64,000 nucleotides of DNA. Origin: Nonomuraea fuscirosea (GTDB taxonomy: Bacteria > Actinomycetota > Actinomycetes > Streptosporangiales > Streptosporangiaceae). A program made the position numbers and the translations under genes. The stretch lies in the NCBI RefSeq assembly GCF_003001935.1, contig NZ_PVNG01000032.1:1-64000 (forward strand), read 5' to 3'. This document shows, piece by piece, positions 1-8,440 of the stretch. Position 1 is the stretch's first letter, and every line of letters starts with the position of its first letter. The notes beneath the pieces are model-generated. The model was not told where the DNA came from. It searched no databases and was given only the letters and a program-made list of their open reading frames with translations.

Positions 1-96
1 CAACTTGACCAAGCGCATAACGGACGAAATAACACCAACCTGGCGAGGCACCTACTAGGATATAAGCCGCAATCTACTCAAAACAAACGCCCTCTA

Positions 97-114
97 AGAG
101 CCTGCTGACAAAGG
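97..114 (+). repeat. Left terminal inverted repeat of the IS5-family element
   Basis: This 18-bp end is the exact reverse complement of 2877-2894. The transposase frame on the minus strand reads through it, and the stop codon TAG (94-96) lies in the flanking target DNA. Confidence 0.85.
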
Positions 115-180
115 CTTAGTGCTTGCGGGCATAGGCCTGTAGCGAGCCGGTCCGATCTTGTTGATGAAGCCCTTATGGGA

Positions 181-1686
181 GGTCGCGTCCGAGATGCGGT
201 GTAAATGTGAACGAGCGTAGGTTGCCGTGCTGAACCGTCCAAAGTTCGCACTACGCAAGGACCTACGCTCGTAGCACGCACATTACCGCCCGTTCAGGCC
301 ATTCGCGCCGAGATCGATGCCCTGTTCGCCTCCGATCATGACCTGGTCAAGGTCATCGAGGACGTCGCCCGGCTCGGCGCCCGCTTGATCATCCAGACCG
401 CCGTCGAAGCCGAGGTGGATGCCTTCCTCGGCCGCGCCCTCTACCAGCGCGCCGCCGCTGTCACCGCTGACGTCAGCGGCGGTGAGGAGAGCCCGGTGCG
501 GCCCGGTTATCGCAACGGGCACTGCCCGACCACCGTCAAGACCACCTCAGGACCGATCACCATCGCCCGCCCGAAGCTGCGCGGCACCACCGAGAAATTC
601 GCCTCCCGCCTGTTCGGCACCGGCATCACCCGCACCCACGCGCTGGAGGCGCTCGTGATCGCCTCCTTCGTGCGCGGCCTGTCGACGCGTGACGTCGAAG
701 GAACTCTGGCCGACGCGCTCGGCCCGGAGGCCGCGCTGTCCAAGTCGACGGTCTCGACCATCTGCCAGGCCATCGTCGCCGAGTACGACGCCTGGTGCCG
801 GCGTGACCTCGCCGCGGTGGAGCTGGACTACCTGTTCCTGGACGCCTCGCACTTCAAGATGCACGACGGGCAGCGGGCCGAGCCGATCCTGGCCGCCTGG
901 GGCATCACCACCGCCGGTAGGCCGGTCTTCGTCGGCCTGGCCGTCGCCGGATCCGAATCCACCGACGGCTGGCACGACTTCCTGACCGACCTCGTCGCTC
1001 GCGGCCTGCGCCCCCCGCTGCTGATCGTCTCCGACGGCGCGCCCGGCCTGATCAGCGCCGCCGAGCAGGTCCTCGCGCCCTCGCTGCGCCAAAGGTGTCT
1101 TGTTCCTCGCGCCCGCAATGTGCTGGCCAAGGGCAGCGCCAGCGACAAGGCCGAAGTGAAGGCCGCCTATTGGCAGATCTTCGACCTCACCGAGATGGGC
1201 GACGACGTCATGCCTGGCCAGCAGCTCGTGGACTGGGTGCAGCAACGCATCGACGCCTTCGCCGAGACCTGGGCCGCCCGCTACCCAGCAGCGGTCAAGT
1301 GCCTGCTGTCCGACCGGCAGAGCCTGACCACCTACTTGCGCTTCCCGACCGAGCACCACAAGCGCGTGCGGCACTCCAACTTCATCGAGCGCACCTTCGG
1401 CGAGACCCGCCGCCGCGTTAAGGTCATCGGCCGCTTCCCCGGCGAGACCAGCTGCGTCTCACTCGTATGGGCCGTACTCGATCGCGCCGCCCGCGTCCGG
1501 CGCGGCTTCACCACAACCAGCAACGGCCTGCGCATCCTGCACGACCTCCGCCGGGCCCTGCTCCACCCACCCGCTCAGCTCCACCAGACCGACGATCCGG
1601 CCTTGGCACCCGTAACCGAGGCCGCCTAAGATCCATCCACGGCACTTACCTCGTCGAGCTGTTTACACCGCTCCGAGGACGCGACC
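181..1686 (+). mobile_element. IS256-family insertion sequence, apparently complete
   Basis: The ends form an imperfect inverted repeat: 181-190 (GGTCGCGTCC) matches the complement of 1677-1686, and an inner block CGGTGTAAA (196-204) matches the complement of 1662-1670. The flanking 9-mers 172-180 (CTTATGGGA) and 1687-1695 (CTGATGGGA) agree at 8 of 9 positions, the size expected of an IS256-type target duplication. The element sits in the 3' part of the IS5-family transposase gene, so it arrived later. The single mismatch suggests the insertion is not brand new. Confidence 0.88.
385..1629 (+). CDS. IS256-family (mutator-type) transposase
   Basis: This is the DDE transposase of the surrounding IS256 element, about 414 residues. 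Acidic residues fit the family: Asp in LDASHFK, Asp in VSDGAPG and a late Glu in FIERTFGETRRR. The first usable start is TTG at 385, but the frame is open and family-like back to about 211 (before it: RAEIDALFAS then DVARLGARL), with no ATG or GTG in frame. The native start is therefore unclear and the protein is probably some 30 residues longer. The usual Cys-x-Val-His after QRC reads LVPRAR here, so the catalytic core may be slightly damaged. Family is certain, activity is not. Confidence 0.9.
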   Translation: MIIQTAVEAEVDAFLGRALYQRAAAVTADVSGGEESPVRPGYRNGHCPTTVKTTSGPITIARPKLRGTTEKFASRLFGTGITRTHALEALVIASFVRGLSTRDVEGTLADALGPEAALSKSTVSTICQAIVAEYDAWCRRDLAAVELDYLFLDASHFKMHDGQRAEPILAAWGITTAGRPVFVGLAVAGSESTDGWHDFLTDLVARGLRPPLLIVSDGAPGLISAAEQVLAPSLRQRCLVPRARNVLAKGSASDKAEVKAAYWQIFDLTEMGDDVMPGQQLVDWVQQRIDAFAETWAARYPAAVKCLLSDRQSLTTYLRFPTEHHKRVRHSNFIERTFGETRRRVKVIGRFPGETSCVSLVWAVLDRAARVRRGFTTTSNGLRILHDLRRALLHPPAQLHQTDDPALAPVTEAA

Positions 1687-2787
1687 CTGATGGGACCAGG
1701 GGGACAGTTGGACGCGGAAGCTGTTGACGTTCTCGATCCCGAGGACGGGGGCCAACTCACTTCCCCGCCAGGCTCGCCACGGCTGAGCGGCCAGGAGTTG
1801 CAGGACCTTGCCGCGCCGGTCGGGGCTCGACAGGACCGGTAGCGGTGGCGGGTCGCTCCACCGGCTTGGGGGCGGCAGGCCCGCCAGTTCGCGCGTCAGG
1901 CGGCGGGTCATCTGGTGCACGGTGGCCTACCAGATCATGGCCTCGTGATGAGCGGGCTTGCGTTCATAGATCCGCACCAGTCGGCGGTAGCGGACCAACC
2001 AGGCGAACGTTCTTTCCACCACCCACCGGCGGGGCAGCACCACAAAGCCGCGCAGGCCGTCGCTGTGCTTGACGATCGTGACGGCCAGGCCGAGAACCTG
2101 CCGAGCTCAGACCTGCAGTCGTCCGGCGTAGCCGCCGTCGACCCAGACCAGCGTGATGGTGGAGAACTTCTCACGCAGCAGCGCCAGCACCGGATGCGCG
2201 CCGTCGCGGTCCTGCATCGACGCAGCGGTGACGACCACGCACAACAGCAGCCCGAGGGTGTCCACCACAACGTGCCGTTTCTGCCCCTTCATCTTCTTGC
2301 CCGCGTCGTACCCGCAGGCCGCCGCCCCGACCATCTCAGCCGCCCTGACGGTCTGGGAGTCGACGCAGCCGACCGTCGGTAGCTCGCGGCGCCCGGCCAG
2401 GACGCGCAGCCGTGCGGCCAGCCGTTCCGGCAGACCACGCCGCGACCAGCGCAGGAAGAACGCATACACCGCCTCATGCGGCGGGAAGTCGACCGGCAGG
2501 GCCCGCCACTCGATCCCATAGCGAGTCACATAGCCGATCCCGTCCAGCACCGCTCGCAGGTCGTGCACCATCGGCCGGCCTGCGGCCGCGACCAACTGGG
2601 CCATCACCCCCCGCGCCTCGCCCTTCAGCACCGACCACTCGGCATCGGTCAGATCCGACGGATATGCCGGTTCCCGGCCGCAACATTCGCACCCCGGTGA
2701 GGCGCAACCGCTGGCATTCACAGCCACAGGCGTGTAAACAGACAACCACGGGCTCCTGGCCGCTGAGCTGCTTAGACACCACCTCAC
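1687..2787 (-). pseudogene. IS5-family transposase, two in-frame stops and an IS256 insertion
   Basis: The first 226 codons encode a typical IS5-group transposase with VDSQTVRAAE, GYDAGKKMKGQKRH and WVDGGYAG. A TGA at 2107-2109 then interrupts the frame, which continues with FVVLPRRWVVERTFAWL (the region with the catalytic Glu) to a TAG at 1927-1929, then MTRRLTREL. Both stops stand where Trp (TGG) is expected, so each looks like one transition. After that comes a winged-helix-like tail (QLLAAQPWRAW, GSELAPVLGIENVNSF). The IS256 element cuts this at codon SHQ. Across the insertion the frame resumes at 171 and runs on to a TAG at 94-96. Non-functional as it stands. Confidence 0.88.
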
Positions 2788-2876
2788 CTACCGGGAGCCC
2801 GCTCCTGTTCACGGGTCAACAGCCCAATGATGACCACTGCGCGGCACTCTTCTGACTCGGGCCCCGCCACCAAATC

Positions 2877-2894
2877 CCTTTGTCAGCAGGCTCT
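2877..2894 (-). repeat. Right terminal inverted repeat of the IS5-family element
   Basis: This is the perfect reverse complement of 97-114 and is followed by TA at 2895-2896. About 90 bp separate it from the transposase start at 2787. Confidence 0.85.
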
Positions 2895-2982
2895 TACTGG
2901 TGGCGGCGCCGTCGGCGGCACGATCGCTCTTCTCCTTGCCATCGCCCACTACGCTTCGGTAGATGGTGACTGATCGCTGGTC

Positions 2983-3093
2983 GTGCGACTGCCCGTCGGC
3001 TTCGCCATCGGCACCACCACGGCGTACGCGTTCGCGGACGGCACCCTCGAGCCGATCGATCATCTGGCCGAAGTTCAGAAGGCGGGTCAGACG
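2983..3093 (+). pseudogene. Possible remnant of another IS5-type transposase
   Basis: A short plus-strand reading starts LPVGFAIGTTTAY and then passes to ADGTLEPIDHLAE. Both pieces recall IS5-group transposases of actinomycetes (the helix-turn-helix GIGTTTAYRYV region and the first catalytic Asp segment DGTLxxID). Joined directly they would imply an internal deletion of roughly 50 residues. It lies between the IS5 element and the kinase gene. The match is from memory of the family and is short, so the call is tentative. Confidence 0.4.
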
Positions 3094-4403
3094 CGGATCT
3101 CGCACTCGGTGCCGCCGATGTGGACGCGGGTGCCGCTGGTCAGGGTGACACTCTGGCCGGGGTTGACCTGTTGGGGCGTGCTGTCCTTGGGGAAGGCGGC
3201 CCAGTGCTCGGTGGAGAGGTTCTTCAGACCCCAGACCATGGGACGGTTGGGGTGCTGGACGACCTCCGCCATGGACGCGGAGAAGTCGTATCCCTTCGAG
3301 TCGTCGATGTGGTGGTGGAACAGCCGGGCGTCGTGGTTGAGCATCACGATGCCCTTCCCGATCCGCATGCGCGGCGGCACCTGCAGCGGGCCGTGGCACG
3401 ACCAGCAGCGACCGGCGTCGCCGTTGTGGGCTCTGATCCGGTCCATGTCGTAGATGTTCTGTTCGCCGCATCCGACGCAGTAGAAAATGGCGTCCCTCAG
3501 CCGGCTCATCGCCCGGCGCCAGCGTCCTTCGGTGACGCGCTCACCAGTGGACGTCATTCCTTTGGTGAACGCCTCGGTGAAAATTATCTTCAAGAATTCG
3601 GGATAGATGTCCCAGAAGATGATGGCGTTGTCCTGGTAGCCGGGCTCGGGCCGGTTGCCGGTGTCTCCCGGGTCCCAGATGAACAGCGGGTCGCTGCCGT
3701 ATATTTTCCGCATCGCCGTCTCGTCGAAGCAGTGGATATCGGCCTCGCGTCTGCCTTCCAGCGGATGATGGTTCATCAGGATGGTGAACAACAGTACGGC
3801 CAGCGAGAAAAGATCCGTGTGAGCTGACGGAGCCGTATGTCCGAGCACCACCTCCGGCGCCATGTAGCGCATGGTGCCGCCGATCCCGATGGGCGAGTCA
3901 CTCGGTCCGACGTTGTCGTTGTCGCAAATGAGCACTTCACCCGAATGGGGATCCAGAAAGACGTTATTGTGTGATATGTCCCGATAGCACAATCCGAACG
4001 CGTGCAGACGGTAGAACCCGTCCGCCAGGTGCACTCCGGCGGTCGCGAGCGCACGGAAGGTGGTGTTCATCTTCCTGGACAGTAGGTCGGAGATGTTGCC
4101 GTAGCGGCCGTCGCGCAGCCCCATCACGTACCCGAAGCCGGGCCTTCCCGGCATGCTGACCAGGGATGTAGGCCACAGGAACCGCTTGTCCGGAGAGCCG
4201 GACTTGATGAGGTTGGCGAGGATGCTGCGCTGCTCGTCGGTCGCGGACTCGGGGAAATACCACTTCACCGCCACGGCCCGCCCGCTCACGCGGGCGCGAT
4301 AGACCTCGCCCTGCCCGCCGAAGCCCAGCATATTCTCGATCTCGTACTGCTCGCTCGAACCGTCATCGCGCACTTTGTCCCCGGGCGCGAGAATGCCGTC
4401 CAA
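3087..4403 (-). CDS. Ser/Thr protein kinase with zinc ribbon and FHA-like tail (TerY-P type)
   Basis: A 438-residue protein with an N-terminal kinase domain: glycine loop LGFGGQGEVY, ATP lysine in VAVKWYF, catalytic loop YRDISHNNVF, metal-binding segment CDNDN in place of DFG, and MAPEVV in place of APE. A zinc ribbon follows near residues 310-345 (CVGCGEQ and CWSCHG). The last 90 residues look beta-rich and FHA-like. The start is TTG at 4401-4403 with a poor ribosome site; no better upstream start exists in frame. It is divergent from the vWA/PP2C operon. The set kinase, PP2C and vWA matches the TerY-P triad, where kinase and phosphatase are thought to act on a shared target; the target is unknown here. 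Confidence 0.85.
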   Translation of the reverse strand: MDGILAPGDKVRDDGSSEQYEIENMLGFGGQGEVYRARVSGRAVAVKWYFPESATDEQRSILANLIKSGSPDKRFLWPTSLVSMPGRPGFGYVMGLRDGRYGNISDLLSRKMNTTFRALATAGVHLADGFYRLHAFGLCYRDISHNNVFLDPHSGEVLICDNDNVGPSDSPIGIGGTMRYMAPEVVLGHTAPSAHTDLFSLAVLLFTILMNHHPLEGRREADIHCFDETAMRKIYGSDPLFIWDPGDTGNRPEPGYQDNAIIFWDIYPEFLKIIFTEAFTKGMTSTGERVTEGRWRRAMSRLRDAIFYCVGCGEQNIYDMDRIRAHNGDAGRCWSCHGPLQVPPRMRIGKGIVMLNHDARLFHHHIDDSKGYDFSASMAEVVQHPNRPMVWGLKNLSTEHWAAFPKDSTPQQVNPGQSVTLTSGTRVHIGGTECEIRV

Positions 4404-4584
4404 ATTACGTGACCCCCGCCTAGCGTTCCGGCTGTGGAATCCCCCGAGCGGCGGAACCTACCGCCCCAACTCAAGGATACGCACCCCAGGCTTTCCGACA
4501 AGTACCTACCGCATTCCGACTCAAAATAATCTGTGCAAGCGGGACCTTGCGAGCCAATGCCGGCCCGCCTACCATGCGGTAGAT
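4404..4584. promoter_or_regulatory. Divergent intergenic region between kinase 1 and vWA 1
   Basis: This 181-bp gap separates two divergent starts, so it should carry promoters for both arms of the first triad. It is less GC-rich than the coding DNA near 4520-4540 (CAAAATAATC). I see no convincing -35/-10 pair or long palindrome. Confidence 0.5.
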
Positions 4585-5286
4585 ATGAGCGACTTACCGG
4601 GGGGAAAGATCTCCAATCGTCCTCTCCACTTTATTTGGATCCTGGACACGTCGTGGTCGATGGAGGGCACGAAGATCGGAAGGCTCAACTTCGCGATCAA
4701 AGAGGCTCTTCCCGCGATGAAAGACACCGCGAGCGATAATCCCAACGCCGAGGTGCTGGTTCGCGTCGTCACCTTTTCCACTGGAGCGCGGTGGCACGTC
4801 GCCCAGCCGACGCCCGTCGAGCAGTTCTCTTGGTCCGACATCGCGGCCGACGGGGTCACGGACATGGGGAAGGCCCTTTCCCTGGTGGCCGAGCAGCTGC
4901 GCATGCCCCCGATGGAACCGCGTGCACTGCCTCCCGTACTGGTGCTGGTGTCGGACGGGTATCCCACCGACGACTTCGAGACCGGCCTCAGGGACCTCAT
5001 GAACGAACCATGGGGCAAGCGCGCCGTCCGGCTGGCGATCGGCATGGGCGAGGACACCGACCTAGCGGTGCTGTCGAAGTTCATCGGCCATCAAGAGATC
5101 AAGCCGCTGGAGGCGAACAACGCCCACACTCTCGTCCAGTTCATCCGCTGGGTGTCGACGGCGGTGCTGAAGAGCGCGTCGATGCCGGTCGCTCCGTCCA
5201 ATGACGGGCAGCCGGGCAGGCCACCCGTTCCCGTTCCGCCGCCGCCACAGCCTGGCCCGCCGAACCCCGGCGACGATGTCTGGTGA
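4585..5286 (+). CDS. TerY-like vWA domain protein 1
   Basis: A 233-residue protein, essentially one vWA domain plus a Pro-rich tail (PVPVPPPPQPGPP). The MIDAS metal site is complete: DTSWSM near residue 24, Thr in GVTDMG, Asp in VSDGYPTDD. The frame is open upstream to 4375, but the start is placed at ATG 4585 because the vWA domain begins at once (LHFIWILDTSW). It overlaps PP2C 1 by 11 bases. In TerY-P triads the vWA protein is thought to be a metal-dependent scaffold or phospho-target for the kinase and phosphatase; that role is inferred here from gene order and fold. Confidence 0.88.
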   Translation: MSDLPGGKISNRPLHFIWILDTSWSMEGTKIGRLNFAIKEALPAMKDTASDNPNAEVLVRVVTFSTGARWHVAQPTPVEQFSWSDIAADGVTDMGKALSLVAEQLRMPPMEPRALPPVLVLVSDGYPTDDFETGLRDLMNEPWGKRAVRLAIGMGEDTDLAVLSKFIGHQEIKPLEANNAHTLVQFIRWVSTAVLKSASMPVAPSNDGQPGRPPVPVPPPPQPGPPNPGDDVW

Positions 5287-6295
5287 GGCGCCAGGGGATA
5301 CCGGTCCCGTGACCTGGCAGGTGCTGGTCAAGAAGCAGAGGGGCGCTTCCCACGTACGCGCCGGCAGCGAGAACCAGGACGCGATCGCGTCCACACCTGA
5401 CATTCCGCCGGGGTCGTCCATGGAGTGGGGATTGTCCGTCGCGGTCTCGGTGGCCGACGGCCACGGCAGTCCCACCAGCTTCCGCAGCGCGCTGGGAGCA
5501 CGGCTGGCGGTAGAGGTGTCGCAGGAGCTGAGCAAGGAGCTGATCGCTTTCGCGGCCAAGGGCGCCGACTGGTCCACGGCCAAGCGCCTGCTGGAGGAGA
5601 AGGCTGGTCGGCAGCTGGTCCGGCAGTGGCGCAAGAGGGTCAAGGAAGCCCTCGCCGACAACCCGTTCCAGGAGCATGAGCTCAACCTGCTGGAGGAGAG
5701 GTCGGGATCGGCGGCACGCGCGCGTGTCGTCGACGACCCCTACCAGGCGTACGGCTCGACGCTGCTGACCGCCGTCGCCACCGAAACCTTCATGACCTTC
5801 TGGCAGATCGGCGACGGCGACATCGTGGTGGTCGACGCCCAGGGGCGCGCTGGCAAGCCGCTGCAGGCCGACGCGCGCCTTCTCGGCAATGCCACCACCT
5901 CGCTCTGCTCGGCCGACGCGGCCCAGGAGCTACGCTCGTATGTCGCCGGGACCCACGCACCGCTTGTCCTGATCTCGACGGACGGCCTCGCGAACTCCTA
6001 CGCCGACGACAGCGGCCTTCTGTCGTTCGCGTCGGACGTGATGAAGATCATCGCGGCGGACGGTCTAGAGGCGGTGAGCGACCACCTAAGCGAGTGGCTG
6101 CAGACCATCTCGGAGAGGGGCAGCGGCGACGACATCGCGGTCGGCATCCTCTGCAGGCCGGCTGGCATCCCGGCCGCCGCACATCGGGCCGGTTCACATC
6201 AGGCCGACTCGCATCAGATCGGTGCGCAGCATCAGACCGGTACGCATCGGGCCGTCGATGACGCCGAACGCGGCCGCATCGAGGAGGACGCGTGA
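5276..6295 (+). CDS. PP2C-family Ser/Thr phosphatase 1
   Basis: A 339-residue PP2C-type phosphatase. Metal-binding signatures are present: ENQDA near the N terminus, VADGHG, QIGDGD, STDGLAN and GSGDDIAV. The start is ATG 5276 inside the end of the vWA gene, which suggests coupled translation. The last 45 residues are low-complexity with repeated His (AHRAG, SHQADSHQIG, QHQTGTH), a possible metal-binding or flexible tail. It ends in a GTGA overlap with the next gene. It presumably reverses phosphorylation by kinase 1; the substrate is unknown. Confidence 0.9.
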   Translation: MSGEAPGDTGPVTWQVLVKKQRGASHVRAGSENQDAIASTPDIPPGSSMEWGLSVAVSVADGHGSPTSFRSALGARLAVEVSQELSKELIAFAAKGADWSTAKRLLEEKAGRQLVRQWRKRVKEALADNPFQEHELNLLEERSGSAARARVVDDPYQAYGSTLLTAVATETFMTFWQIGDGDIVVVDAQGRAGKPLQADARLLGNATTSLCSADAAQELRSYVAGTHAPLVLISTDGLANSYADDSGLLSFASDVMKIIAADGLEAVSDHLSEWLQTISERGSGDDIAVGILCRPAGIPAAAHRAGSHQADSHQIGAQHQTGTHRAVDDAERGRIEEDA

Positions 6296-6654
6296 CCATT
6301 CCGAACGTGATCATCTCGATGAGCCGCTGTTCCCGCGATTCCAGTCGGGCCTTCGGCATCCGCATGGAGGAGCACCCCGGGAAGCTCTGGCTGGCAACCT
6401 GGGCCTTCACCGTGAATCCCGGGATGGCTCAGCGTGAGGGCTACGACCGGACTCACGCGGAGGGGTCCTTCGAGATGGCCGACGACTATCCTGGCTGCCC
6501 CACGTGCGGCGCGGGCAGCGTCGTCCTGTGCAACTCGTGCAAAAAGCTCGGCTGCTGGGACGGGGTGAGCTACCTGTTCCACTGCCCCTGGTGCGGCGCG
6601 AGCGGCCGGATCGAGGGAACCATCACGCAGTTGCAGGGCGGCGGCGACCTCTGA
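6292..6654 (+). CDS. Small zinc-ribbon protein resembling the TerY C-terminal domain
   Basis: A 120-residue soluble protein starting at GTG 6292, sharing GTGA with the PP2C stop. Its second half has three Cys pairs, CPTCG, CNSCKKLGC and CPWCG, arranged as one or two zinc ribbons. The layout is like the metal-binding domain often fused to TerY-type vWA proteins. Here that domain seems to be separate, while vWA 1 lacks it and kinase 1 has its own ribbon. A role as adapter in the triad is inference; no enzyme motif is visible. Confidence 0.75.
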   Translation: MTIPNVIISMSRCSRDSSRAFGIRMEEHPGKLWLATWAFTVNPGMAQREGYDRTHAEGSFEMADDYPGCPTCGAGSVVLCNSCKKLGCWDGVSYLFHCPWCGASGRIEGTITQLQGGGDL

Positions 6655-6729
6655 GCGCCACGAGGCGCGCTCAGCAAGGTGAAAGCACCGGCGTTGCCGA
6701 CCGGGTGGAGCTCAAGGAGGAGCGTCGAG

Positions 6730-7287
6730 GTGTTGCTGACCGGAGTGCTGATCGGCGCGGTCGTGGGCACTCTGCTCGCCTCCACCGCCTGCTGGTACCT
6801 GCTGCGCTCACGTGAGCGTTCGTACCCGCCCATCACCCACCCGCCGGACAGCGGCGGCACCAGCGACACAGCCCTGCTCCAGGCCGACGCCACCACCGAC
6901 CGGCTGCCCCTGGCAGACACCGTCGTCGTCCAGCTCGCCGACGATCTGCTGAACGCCGCCTTCTCGGTCGACTCACCCGAGCTGAGACGACGGCTGCTGA
7001 GCGCGATCCGGAGCCTGCGCGTCGAGATCGTCCGGCCGGAGGAGGACGATCCGCTGGTGCCCAGCCTGCACGTCGGCGACCACACCATCCCGACGGCCGA
7101 TCCCGCGAGGCACGGCGCTGTCGCCGGCGTGCTGATGCCGGGTCTGCGCGCGGAGTCGGGAGCGGTGATCCGGCCAGCCAAGGTGCAGGTCTACGTGTTC
7201 GGGGCGGGCGAGCCGGACGCGTCGGCACGCGACCTGCAGGCCGGCGACTTCGGCCGCCTCACTGCGCCGCCAGGATCACCAGGATGA
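6730..7287 (+). CDS. Membrane-anchored GrpE-like protein
   Basis: A 185-residue protein. The start is GTG 6730, chosen because AAGGAGG (6714-6720) lies 9 bases upstream; the frame is open further 5'. An N-terminal membrane helix (LLTGVLIGAVVGTLLASTAC) is followed by about 50 loosely conserved residues and a C-terminal region like the GrpE beta head: EIVRPEEDD, PARHGAVAG, ending IRPAKVQVYV. GrpE is the nucleotide exchange factor of DnaK, but the long coiled coil is missing and no dnaK is nearby. It overlaps kinase 2 tail to tail by 29 bases. Function is unproven. Confidence 0.65.
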   Translation: MLLTGVLIGAVVGTLLASTACWYLLRSRERSYPPITHPPDSGGTSDTALLQADATTDRLPLADTVVVQLADDLLNAAFSVDSPELRRRLLSAIRSLRVEIVRPEEDDPLVPSLHVGDHTIPTADPARHGAVAGVLMPGLRAESGAVIRPAKVQVYVFGAGEPDASARDLQAGDFGRLTAPPGSPG

Positions 7288-8440
7288 CCACGAGCACCAG
7301 CGCCACCAGCACGACCACGGGCAGGACGGAGGACGACGACTTCCGCTGCACGGGCTGCTGCCATCTGGGGTGAGGGTAGGGCGTCGGCGGCGGAACGGGG
7401 GCGGGGGGCGGGACGGGGTAAGGGACAGGTGCGGGAGAGGAGGCAGAGGGCTGCGCACCGGTCGGGGGCGGCCGCCCCATGAGCCGGGTCGGCGAGTCGG
7501 GTGTCACGGCGCGAGGGAGCCAGAATGCGCGCGTGTGGTCGTCGTTCTGCACGTAGAGAGCTTGGGAGGAGATCAGCGAGCGCCACAGCGCCGCCTTGCC
7601 GCGCAACGTCCCTGCGGCGCCCGGCACTTCCTGGCCTGCGCAGATGCTGCTCAGCAGCTCGTACGTCGAGCCGCGCATGACGGCGAGCAGCGTGTGCCGC
7701 TGGAGGGAGACGCTCTCGAGGTTCTCCTGGAGACAACGCACGACCATCCACCCGAACTTGTACAGGTCACTGCGCGGGCCAAAGGACTGAAGGCCGGGCA
7801 TCTTCCAGATCTCCGGATCCTGCGGCGCAAATGCCGGGATGCCGGACATCGGGACACACGAGTCGCAGTCGATCAGCAGCACCCGCGGCTCTCCGGCCAG
7901 CCCATCGAAGGAGAACAGGGCGTTGTGCGGGTGCAGGTCTCCGATCGCGTAGCCGTGCCTGTGCAGCCACAGCATCGTGTCGAAGAAGACGGCCAGGACC
8001 GCGAGCTTCACCGGGCTCTCGTAGTAGGGAGCGCCGACCCGGAAGGCGACGTCGGGTTTGCGGGCGAGCACGTCGAGGTGGCGAGGTTCGGGGTCGCCCA
8101 GGTCGTCCTCATACATGTCGGCCGGCGCGGGCGTGATCAGGATGCCGCGGATCTTCCCTCCGTTCACCACGGTCGCCATGGGCCAGGCGCACCGGCGGTC
8201 CAGCTCCGCCCGCTCCTCGACGGTGAGTCGCCGCCGCCAGGAGACCAGGTCCTTCATAGGCTGGGGGCGCAGCCCCTCGCACACCTCCTCGGTGTACTCC
8301 TTGTAAAGATACTCCTCGGCGTCGGGCCCCAGGCACCGGACCACGCGCATGGCCTGGCCGCCGACGCCAGACAGGCCTGGTTGCAGCACCAGCTCCGACA
8401 GTGACACCTGCTCCGGCAAGTACGCCGAGCCCTCCCCCAT
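7259..8440 (-). CDS. Divergent protein kinase with C-terminal membrane helix (kinase 2)
   Basis: A 393-residue kinase-fold protein. The glycine loop is weak; YLYKEY supplies the likely ATP lysine, GDLHPHNALF the catalytic loop and LIDCDSC the metal site. A Pro-rich linker (about residues 310-365) leads to a C-terminal membrane helix (VLPVVVLVALVLVVILVILA), so the kinase domain should face the cytoplasm, tail-anchored. The start ATG at 8440 shares its A with the PP2C 2 stop (TGATG); a start 11 codons upstream is possible but would overlap. It is the last gene of the second set. Compared with kinase 1 it lacks the zinc ribbon. Confidence 0.8.
   Translation of the reverse strand: MGEGSAYLPEQVSLSELVLQPGLSGVGGQAMRVVRCLGPDAEEYLYKEYTEEVCEGLRPQPMKDLVSWRRRLTVEERAELDRRCAWPMATVVNGGKIRGILITPAPADMYEDDLGDPEPRHLDVLARKPDVAFRVGAPYYESPVKLAVLAVFFDTMLWLHRHGYAIGDLHPHNALFSFDGLAGEPRVLLIDCDSCVPMSGIPAFAPQDPEIWKMPGLQSFGPRSDLYKFGWMVVRCLQENLESVSLQRHTLLAVMRGSTYELLSSICAGQEVPGAAGTLRGKAALWRSLISSQALYVQNDDHTRAFWLPRAVTPDSPTRLMGRPPPTGAQPSASSPAPVPYPVPPPAPVPPPTPYPHPRWQQPVQRKSSSSVLPVVVLVALVLVVILVILAAQ

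Larger units (their letters stand above)
97..2894 (-). mobile_element. IS5-family element, split by a nested IS256 element
   Basis: Perfect 18-bp terminal inverted repeats lie at 97-114 and 2877-2894 (AGAGCCTGCTGACAAAGG and its complement). Both are flanked by the dinucleotide TA (95-96 and 2895-2896), a likely 2-bp target duplication. Without the nested IS256 copy and one copy of its target repeat the element is about 1.28 kb. It holds one transposase gene on the minus strand, now broken by two stops and by the insertion. Boundaries are read directly; the IS5 family call rests on the transposase motifs. The element is probably immobile on its own. Confidence 0.85.
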
